NCBI GenBank assembly: GCA_900769785.1
Contig: CAAGHV010000228.1
Coordinates: forward strand, 1 to 9,627
Length of the DNA stretch: 9,627 nt
Source: Bacteroidales bacterium
GTDB taxonomy: Bacteria > Bacteroidota > Bacteroidia > Bacteroidales > P3
Direction: 5' to 3'
Shown: piece by piece, positions 1 to 8,100 of the stretch
Numbering within the stretch: position 1 is the stretch's first letter
Layout: each line of letters opens with the position of its first letter
The notes under the pieces: generated by a model
Told to the model about the DNA's origin: nothing
The model's database searches: none
Seen by the model: the letters and a program-made list of their open reading frames with translations, nothing else
Made by a program: the position numbers and the translations under genes

Positions 1-121
1 AAAAGCGGAGAATGAAGCGAACCCGGATAACGCTTAAAACAGCTATTTTTTACATAGTTATAGTGCGTTTCATACCTATATTTTGGGATTATATTTGTGG
101 TTGGTCGTAGCATGAATTACT
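1..121. other. Downstream non-coding stretch at the window edge
   Basis: This stretch lies after the stop codon (TAG) of the lipoprotein gene and contains no credible coding frame. A 5-base inverted repeat (AAGCG / CGCTT around an 11-base loop, roughly positions 15-35) is visible but has no adjoining T-run, so it is not called as a terminator. Confidence 0.5.
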
Positions 122-724
122 CTATTTAATTCTTTCATTACTTCTGAAAGTTAACAATCCATCTTGAAATGAATAAACAGTTCTCTCCAAAATACAACTA
201 TCGGGATTGATATGATATGTATAATTATATGTTACAATTTCAGATATTTGATCATTATCTATATCTTCAATTTCCACTCTATCGAATGGGAGTTTATATA
301 TTTCCCATCCCCATACTGCATTTTCTTCATAGATAATAAAGTATCTTACAGCTCCATAAGTAGAACCTTCTACATAAGTTGGCACAAAATACGAGGTGTC
401 ATTATCTGAAAAAACAACAGGATAAATAGTATCTTGCACTGTTATTGAGTCATTAAAAACCGCAAATTCTAACAGATAACCTCCACTAATAGATGTTGTA
501 TATTCTCTTTGTTTTATTTCAAGCATAAGAAAATGTTCACGATAACCATCATAATATCGTTTATTTCGGTAAATATTCAATGTATCTGTCTCTGACAATG
601 GATATGAGTATATGTATTCATATTTTTCTCCAAATCTTTTGTCTATGTCGTTAGTCGAGGAATTTATGCAAGATGTTGATATTATCAACAAGAATATTCC
701 TAATATTTTCTTCATGATACTCAT
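122..724 (-). CDS. Predicted lipoprotein, likely immunity protein for the SleB-like tip
   Basis: This gene encodes 200 residues of no family I recognise. MKK plus a hydrophobic run (residues 7-15) leads to STSC with Cys19 as the likely lipidated residue, in keeping with the relaxed lipobox of Bacteroidota. The residues after Cys19 (INSSTND) lack the tight acidic cluster linked to surface export, which slightly favours a periplasm-facing location. The mature part is rich in Tyr, Asp and aromatic beta-type stretches and contains DIDNDQISE (154-162), which resembles a single DxDxDxxxE calcium loop. The ATG at 724 shares its first base with the toxin stop codon (TAATG), so translation is probably coupled; Met4 is an alternative start and sits better before the signal peptide. 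A lipoprotein placed in the periplasm next to a peptidoglycan hydrolase toxin is a sensible immunity protein, but this is inferred from order and location. Confidence 0.78.
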   Translation of the reverse strand: MSIMKKILGIFLLIISTSCINSSTNDIDKRFGEKYEYIYSYPLSETDTLNIYRNKRYYDGYREHFLMLEIKQREYTTSISGGYLLEFAVFNDSITVQDTIYPVVFSDNDTSYFVPTYVEGSTYGAVRYFIIYEENAVWGWEIYKLPFDRVEIEDIDNDQISEIVTYNYTYHINPDSCILERTVYSFQDGLLTFRSNERIK

Positions 725-1584
725 TATTTATATTTAAAACATCTAATATTATTTGCATCAACGTTTGATGGTGTAGTTTCTTGAAGTAAATTAAAATTCC
801 AATTAGGTAATCCATGTTTATTAGTCATGGATTTTGGACTAAAATACAAAAGTGCCCCTCCACTAATTCCTTTTGTAAATCCATTATACACAGATATCGC
901 ATTTGAAACACACCTTCTCCATGCATTAATATTTGGAGTGTTGTTTAATTTTTTTTCTGGATTGTGATAGTAATCTTTATTATTCACATCTGTAATTGAA
1001 CTAAATTGGTAATCTTGATTAATAACAGAAATTACAGTATTCGGATATCTAGAATCGTTAGCTCTATTTAGTACAATATCTGCTACTAATTGTTGTTCGA
1101 TGTCAGATTGTCCTCTAAATTCTGCGAAAGCAATTCGTGCAAGTTGACCAATATCACTTTGTGGTAATATTTCTGTCGAATTTTCTTTTAATTCACCAAC
1201 ATGCTTAGATTCTAATACACCACCCCAATTCACATTTTTATTCTCCGTTGCCGCTCTTTTTCCTGGATTTAACATATACACTTTCCCATCATTCTTTCCA
1301 TCAGTTCCTAAATAATTTCCTTTTCGATCAAAAAAATCTGAAATCTCCTCCCCATCCGGGTCCACCAACTTGATAGGGTTCCAAGCACAATAAGCATACG
1401 GCGACAGCGATGGATACTTATCCGCCATAGGATCCACGCTCAACCAACTAGTCAAAATATCCGAGTCGTAATACCTAGCTCCGAAGTAGCTATATCCCGT
1501 TTCGCTATCTCTTTCTTTTCCCGTAAAAGTTTGGGGGTATTTTGGCGGTGTTTCAGTGCTATATTTTATATAGTTTTGTAGCAT
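724..1584 (-). CDS. Orphan RHS tip with SleB/CwlJ-type cell-wall hydrolase domain
   Basis: The 286-residue product has an 18-residue unique leader, the last 62 residues of the RHS core (19-80, TFTGKERD to DPDGEE), a linker with NYLGTDGKNDGKVYML (90-105) as often seen before Bacteroidota RHS tips, and a toxin domain at about 145-255. That domain matches the Hydrolase_2 (SleB/CwlJ) pattern: LARIAFAEFRGQ with the expected catalytic Glu155, VLNR (171-174), RYPNT (179-183), QF (193-194) and GGALLYFSP (242-250). Family members are lytic transglycosylases or amidase-like enzymes that cut peptidoglycan, so the likely target is the wall in the periplasm. It lacks the YD shell, all but the end of the core, and a signal peptide, so it probably cannot be delivered alone. 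An in-frame TAA two codons before the ATG fixes the 5' limit. Its stop overlaps the next start. Confidence 0.82.
   Translation of the reverse strand: MLQNYIKYSTETPPKYPQTFTGKERDSETGYSYFGARYYDSDILTSWLSVDPMADKYPSLSPYAYCAWNPIKLVDPDGEEISDFFDRKGNYLGTDGKNDGKVYMLNPGKRAATENKNVNWGGVLESKHVGELKENSTEILPQSDIGQLARIAFAEFRGQSDIEQQLVADIVLNRANDSRYPNTVISVINQDYQFSSITDVNNKDYYHNPEKKLNNTPNINAWRRCVSNAISVYNGFTKGISGGALLYFSPKSMTNKHGLPNWNFNLLQETTPSNVDANNIRCFKYK
1345..1530 (-). repeat. RHS core end, copy 2 of a duplicated segment (in the orphan gene)
   Basis: Direct-repeat partner of 2779-2964. Similarity starts abruptly at the Thr codon of TFTGKERD (1530) and ends after DPDGEE (1345). Beyond both ends the two genes have nothing visible in common. 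The nearly identical part (1472-1530) lies at the upstream edge of the block as the gene is read. Confidence 0.95.
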
Positions 1585-1608
1585 ATTTTACGGTTGTTTT
1601 TCGATTTG

Positions 1609-1616
1609 CAAAGTTA
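1609..1616 (-). promoter_or_regulatory. Bacteroidota-type -7 promoter element (TAACTTTG)
   Basis: Read on the minus strand this is TAACTTTG, an exact match to the TAnnTTTG -7 consensus of the Bacteroidota housekeeping sigma factor. It sits in the 49-base gap between the small membrane-protein gene and the orphan RHS tip, 24 bases before the ATG at 1584, which would give a leader of roughly 15-20 bases. No convincing TTTG-type -33 element is seen about 19-21 bases upstream, so it may be weak. No hairpin terminator precedes it, so read-through from the RHS operon is also possible. Confidence 0.55.
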
Positions 1617-1633
1617 CGGATTTATTTTTGATA

Positions 1634-2158
1634 TTATGGACCAGGTGAACGATATTCTCTACAAATTTTGCAAGGTTTCTTTATTTTGTAAATGAAAATA
1701 CTATCAGTTACGCCAATACTTATGCTATCCCAAGATGGTATTAATGGTATGCTTTTATTACAATAATACATTCCATCTTCTGTACGTGTTAGATGTGGAG
1801 AATATTTTAAATCAATAAGTTTTTTTTGATACGTTATTATGTAATCATATTTTTCAAAATCAAAAGAATCAACTATACTTGAAACAAACAATGAATCATA
1901 ACCTATAAGGTTACTTTTTATACAGCTGTTTTTTTTATAAAAATCAACCAACTTGTAATACAAAAGTTCTTCATTATTTATATAATCAAAACCTACAAAA
2001 TATTTTCGATTAAATGTTTTATTAGGTTTTTGTATTTTCATGACCATTTTAAAAGAAACAATTCTTGGCGTATAATAGTATATTACACTACCTGATATTA
2101 CCAAGATAAAACCTATAATTATCAAAATAATAGTTTTGATTTTCATATAAAAATTCAT
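1634..2158 (-). CDS. Small membrane-anchored protein, likely immunity protein for the RHS tip
   Basis: This gene encodes 174 residues of no family I recognise. The N-terminus is a short basic stretch followed by one hydrophobic segment (about residues 9-29), then a mixed beta-type domain of about 140 residues. There is no lipobox or clear signal-peptidase site, so it is best read as an uncleaved signal anchor with the domain outside the cytoplasm, although basic residues on both sides of the segment leave the topology open. A CxxC pair (Cys163, Cys166) lies near the C-terminus. Its ATG overlaps the TGA of the RHS gene as ATGA, so translation is probably coupled. A Met at residue 5 is a possible alternative start. 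Position directly after a polymorphic toxin tip is the classic immunity-gene location; that role is inferred from context alone. Confidence 0.75.
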   Translation of the reverse strand: MNFYMKIKTIILIIIGFILVISGSVIYYYTPRIVSFKMVMKIQKPNKTFNRKYFVGFDYINNEELLYYKLVDFYKKNSCIKSNLIGYDSLFVSSIVDSFDFEKYDYIITYQKKLIDLKYSPHLTRTEDGMYYCNKSIPLIPSWDSISIGVTDSIFIYKIKKPCKICREYRSPGP

Positions 2159-5100
2159 TTACTAGGTAAGCCTACTCTTACAGATTTTCTTTCATAAGTA
2201 TTTCTAGTAAGATATTGCCATTTACTATCATCTTCCGGATGTGGACAAGGTGGAGCAAATAAGTGAAAATAACTAACACCTTTATCGGTTCCCCTTACTC
2301 TATTAAATGCTGTATATTTAAAGAATGCCTCCATTAATGTTAATTTTTCTCCTTTTAACGGAAATTGTGTACGATTATTTGACTGACAGGTGTTAATATT
2401 TAACTGTGCATTTTTTATATTTCCATTTGGTTTTGGCAAATCTTTAACATTTATAGATTGTGTCCCTGAAATATTAGTCATACCATTACCTGTAGAAGTT
2501 ACATATTCACCATTTTTACTATCAAGCATCAATGTTTGATTATTTCCATGGTAATTAAGATTAACTTCTCGAATATCAAATCCACTCATATCGTTCCAAT
2601 CTTTAGAAAATTCTGCTTCTGTGGTGACATCACTTAATGCCACAGAACCTTTTCCATATTTGGTTTCAGCATCTCGATACATCTGTCTTGATTGTTTATC
2701 AAAATCGTTAGGATCGTAAAAAATATAGACTTTGATATTACTATGATCTTTTATTACGTTTCCTTCCGCATCTTTCCATTCCTCCCCATCCGGGTCCACC
2801 AACTTCACCGGATTGTTCGCACAATAAGCGTAAGGAGAAATATTCGGGTACTTATCCGCAAGCGGATCTACGCTAAGCCACCCAGTTAAAACATCAGAAT
2901 CATAGTACCTAGCTCCGAAGTAGCTATATCCCGTTTCGCTATCCCTTTCTTTTCCCGTAAAAGTGAAACGTTCTTCGTAAGAAGTAGTTTTTTCATTAAC
3001 AAGCGGTTCGCCGTAAGGCATGTATTGCAAATGTTGCACAGGGGTACCGGTCTTGTTGGTTATCCACGAGGCACTGCCAAGATGGTCGCTATGATAGTAG
3101 TATGTAGCTGAGTTGGCATTGTTTTGCGAACAATATTTGTCTATTGCGTTGTGGAATGTACCTGCATCCACGTGGCTGCTTAGTTTAACGTTTACAGCCA
3201 CATTCTCAAACTCCGCCAACAGCTTTTTCGGTGTGTTTTTGTCATTCCTCAAACATTCATCATTTTCCAACAAGAGCCTATCACCCATAGCTCCTATGGT
3301 ATTATGGAATAGATTATTGGCAGTATTTTTTAATGTCTGGTCGTTTCCTATACATGGCACCAAGTTGTTCAGTCCTCCCTCGCCAATTGCGGCACATACC
3401 CGTTCGCTGCCGGCATAAAAATGTTTGGTATAACCCTTGTTGTGTGCTACCAAGTATGGCGAAGTGTATAAGGTTACATTAATTAGTTTACTTTGATATG
3501 TTAAAAAATCGGCATTAACGTCAAGCACTGTGCTGGGGCCTGTAATTTTCAATACCCGTTCGCCTGCATCGTCGTAGGCATAGTAGCTGTGGTAGCTCTT
3601 ATCTACTATATTGGTAATACGGCTGTCTTCGGTCCATGCTATATGGCGGCTGTGCAGCCACATAGCTCCATTGTCGTAATAGTTCACCTGTCCCAAGTTG
3701 CCTACCATATCCCATCGCAAATCGGTAACGTATCCATCGCTATTGTTCAGCATCCTGCGGGGAGCATGAGGTTTTTCATTACTACAGTAGGCATATACGA
3801 GATTTTGCGAAAGTTTGGAATTTATCTTCTTTGTAAGTTTTCCAGCCCCGGTGTATCCCATAGTCAAGCTATAGCTGTTGGCATTCTTGTATGTTCCCGT
3901 GCTTTTGGTCAAACGGTTCAGTTCGTCGTAGGTATGGTTGTATGTGTAACTGCCGCCCAATGTATTTACCGTTCCGCCTGTGTTTACAACCTTGGTTATA
4001 TTATCCACATTGTCGTAAGTATATTTTATTTTTTGCAACACATTGTTTGAGTTGTAGGTACATATAAGCGAGTCCAACCGCATACGGCTGTCGTAGGTAT
4101 ATTGTGTTTTTACACCATTACCATATTCTATATAGCTACGTTTCTCTTGTTCGTTGTATCGTATTTCACGTATATAGGTAGTTGTTATATTGTTTTTTGT
4201 TCCGCTCATGGATAGCAGGTTGCCGCCGCCATCGTAGGTATAGTTTACCTCTTCGCCATCGGGATACGTTATTTTTTGCATCCTATTCCACGAGTCATAT
4301 TCAAAATGCATGGCAAAGCTATAAACATTTGTATTGTCGGGCAAGGCAAAAGTTTTTGTTTCTGATATCACTTCGCCCATATTGCCGTAGTCTATAAGTT
4401 TTATCATGCTGCCGTTTTCCACTTTCGTTATACGGCCTTTGCCGTTTCCTGTAGTGCCGTAGGTGTAAGTTACATTATTCTGGGGATGTTTAGAGTATTG
4501 TATTTGTGTAAGCCTGTTACGGTTGTACTTATATGTTATATAGTCGTTATCGGCATTGGTTTTTCTCGTCACTTGTCCCGCAGGGTTGTAGGAGAATGTT
4601 GTTGTTCCCTCGTCGGGGTGTACCCGGCTTGTCATTCTACCTAAATTGTCATAGCTATATGTAGTGGTGTACCCTTCGGGGTCTGTTGTTTTTTTCAGTT
4701 GGTGCAGGCAATCGTATTCCATCTTAGTTTTACCCCCCATGGCATCTGTTATCTGCGTGGTTTTTCCGGCATAGTCGGTATATGTATATGTTATGTGGTT
4801 CATAGGGTCGGTGGTCTTTGTAAGGAATCTTCTTTTTCCCGAATAGTCGCCCGCTACACTGTAAACGTTGGTAAACACAGCACTGCCGGGATACGTAATC
4901 TTGGTCTGTCTGTCCATAACGTCGTATTCCATGGTTGTCGGCACGCCTACGGCCGAAGTGTCGTATTTTCCAGTTTGTCCCACATTTTCCGAGAATGGAA
5001 GATACTGTTTTACTGTGCGACCAAACTCATCCAACTCTATCTTTCCGCTTACAATACTTTTGTCAACTCCGTTTACCGTTCCGTCTTTCTTTGTCTGAAT

Positions 5101-8100
5101 CACTCGGCCTATCTTGTCGCACAACGTCGTGGTTTGTATATTGTCGCTTGGATGCTCTGCATCATAATGGAATGTTTGTGCCATGGGTGTACTCCAATTA
5201 GCATAAGAATTATATCCATTGGTGGATGCTATCGGATAATATTCCATGCGTATGGTATATGGCTTGTTTGCCGCCAATTCTTTGGGTCCTGTTATTGTTC
5301 TGGTTCTTCCCCTGTAGTCGTATGTATATACCACTCTGTTGCCACTTGGGTCGGTTTTTTCCAGCGGCTTTCCGAAACGGTAGTCGTATGTGGCCGTCGA
5401 GGTCAGATTGAAAGCATCCGTTATCGAAGTCGGGTAGGTATGCGTCGAGGTATCGTAGGTATAGTCATATTCCTGTCGGTAATTGTTTTCATCGGCAGGT
5501 TTAATAAAAGTAATAACATTACCATAAGTGTCGTATTCCATATTATAAATGGCATCTGCATTATTAGGGCTGTTACTTATGTATATACGCTCTTTTGTTA
5601 GTTTGCCTTGGTCATTATGTTCAAAAACATATTTTCTTAGTTTATTTACATCGTTGACTTTATTAATGGTAAAATTTTGTTTCAGACTTACCATATTCTT
5701 TGGTTTGTTTGTCAAATAAGCTATCTTTACTTCTGAATCGTCGGCAGGATCTGTTGTGCTGCCATAGTTGCGATAATAAATAATATTTCTGTATTTGTCG
5801 TATTCATAGCTTATCATTGTGGTAAGCTGTGCGGTTGTTTGCCCTTCGTAGAAGTTGTGTATCTCGGCTGTAATAACAGGTGCTACCCATATATTACAAT
5901 CATTGCTTAACGGTTCATTATTTTCCGGATCTCTTATTTGCATATCGTAAAGAGTTTCGGTATATTTTTTACCGCTGCCGTCAAACAGGGCTTCGCTCTT
6001 CTTCTTGCCTTTAAGTGCATAGATGGTATTATTGTAGCATTCTTCTGTATATCTATACACAGTGTTGTTGCTCTTATGTTGCCGTGTGGTTACTTTCTCG
6101 AATCCATAGCTTGTACGCTCGTAGCGGTCGTAGTATGGGTTGGAATATTCGTAGCTTGTTTTCATTACGCTGCCTCCGACGGGAGAGCCTTGGGCATCGA
6201 TGGTTACACTATTCATCACCCATGTGCGGTTGGGATTCTTTATCGACGACTCAGTAAGGCTGTAATCTATCTCTATGGTACCACCCATGGGGTTGGTTAC
6301 CTTTTTAAGGAGATTTACACCACCCAATTGGTTGTAACGCACTAAAATTTTTCCTATGCCATCGGAAGTAACAAAATCCGGCAAGCCATCATTATTAAAG
6401 TCTGCTATCTGTACTTTGTCGATACTGCATGAGGGGTTAAAAGCACTGCCGCTTGCCGAACCGGTTATTTTTACACCCCAAAGTGTTAAACCCACAGTCC
6501 CCGATATATTGGTGCTGCCCGACAGATTATGACTCTTGATTATATCGGAAATACTCATCGATGTTCCATTGCCCCATTCACCATAACCTTTATTATAACT
6601 TACATAGATAGTATCGCCATTTTTCCATATCTTATCGGGCAATCCGTCGCCGTTGATGTCCATCAGCATTTTCTCTGTCTCGTTATGCGAATAGTTTATT
6701 CCAAAGCCACCGCCAATACTGAATTGGCAGATATTGAACAAATCGTTACCATTATAATTCAATCCGCCGGTTTCAAATGTACTTTCTCTGTTGAAACCTA
6801 CAAACCAATTACCGGGAATCGGTATAAACTTATATCCCCAATTCAACGACACTTTTCCGTCTTTATCAATTTTGTCGGGTAATCCATCTCCGTTTACATC
6901 AATAAGTATTTCCTCTGACTCGCCGGCACCTTTTGAATAATTTCCACTCATATTGTCCAATGCCGACCCTGTCGCCCCGCTACAATTAGCGACTTGCCCT
7001 TTCCTATTATTCAAATACGCAGCGGCAATGAATGAACCTCCTTTTTCCCGTCCATTGCTATATGTTTCATCAGAAGTAATTGCAGTATACTCACAAATTT
7101 TTGTTCCCAATCCACCAGATGGCTTGGTGTATTGTATTGCTCCTTCGCCTATAAGATCGGGATAGCGGTCGCCGTTCATATCCATAAAGTCGGATATAAT
7201 CTTGCTATGACCTTTATTGGCGGAGCTACCCATATTACCATATATGTCGAAACTTACCGAATAATTTATGTTGAAATTAAACGATTTGGATGTTTTACTA
7301 TGTGTTTTTACATTAGGGTATTCCACCGTTGGTGCAGGAGCGGGACAATCTCGTACTATCTCCACTTCTTCCATGGTACTGTAAATATCTGTACGTATAG
7401 TATTGGACATTTCTGTTGCCCTTACCATTGTTGCATTGGCAGGCCCACGCCATAACCAATGTTTACTATCGGGTTCCATAACATAGTATTTGGCATTGGT
7501 CGATACCGCTCCCAATCCGGCATTATCCAACACTGTATTGAGATTGTCAAACGACGTTGCCAATGTATCAATATTGCTACTATTAAATTCGTCGGCATCG
7601 ATATTTTGATTCGATAAGTTGGGAATTACAAATTCCGAAATATCGATAGGCATATTACTATTATCCGGATTATATGTAAACTGTCCCCAACCTCGGTAAA
7701 GTGGACCGAATAGCCTGTTGTAAACAGGCTTAAAGATCGTATCTATATTATAATAAGCAGGTATATCGTATTCTACAGTATCTTTTATAATAGTACTGCA
7801 ATTTAGTGGTGTAAAAGTATAATGAGGTTTACAAACGATATTTCCAAAAGTGGTTTGATTCGATTGAGAAGTACTTAATATTTTTATTTTAACCGAATCG
7901 CCATTGCCTACAAAAAAGCCTGTATTGTATGTTGCCGCACCTAAATTAGATGTTAATGTCCTTCCAAAAATGCTATCTGCATTATGATACACCACTAGTA
8001 TTGCACTTGGATTTAGCTCTCCTACATTTACGCTTATACTCAAAGCCAAATGCCCCGTATCAACGGCTTGAAAGTATTTATCCGAACTTACTATAAAATC

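Noticed and set aside
15..35. Resemblance of the reverse complement (AAGCGTTATCCGG) to a conserved stretch of 16S rRNA
   Set aside because: The match is only about 13 bases and the flanks do not continue as rRNA, so it is treated as chance.
1..121. Possible rho-independent terminator after the lipoprotein gene
   Set aside because: The only inverted repeat is 5 bases with an 11-base loop and has no T-run directly behind it.
724..1584. Orphan tip as a frameshifted or broken end of the large RHS gene
   Set aside because: The frame is intact, has its own start and in-frame upstream stop, carries a second copy of the core end and a complete toxin domain, and is separated from the large gene by an intact gene. 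It fits a tip cassette better than a pseudogene.
4699..5601. Long plus-strand open frame of 300 codons opposite the YD repeats
   Set aside because: It lies wholly antisense to strongly supported RHS repeats, has a Cys/Arg/Val/Tyr-rich sequence without domains, and arises from the repeat codon bias. The other plus-strand frames are rejected for the same reason.
3103..5805. Recurring gtcgta(t/g) motifs as a CRISPR-like or regulatory repeat
   Set aside because: Spacing is irregular and the motif is explained by Tyr-Asp codons of the protein repeats on the minus strand.
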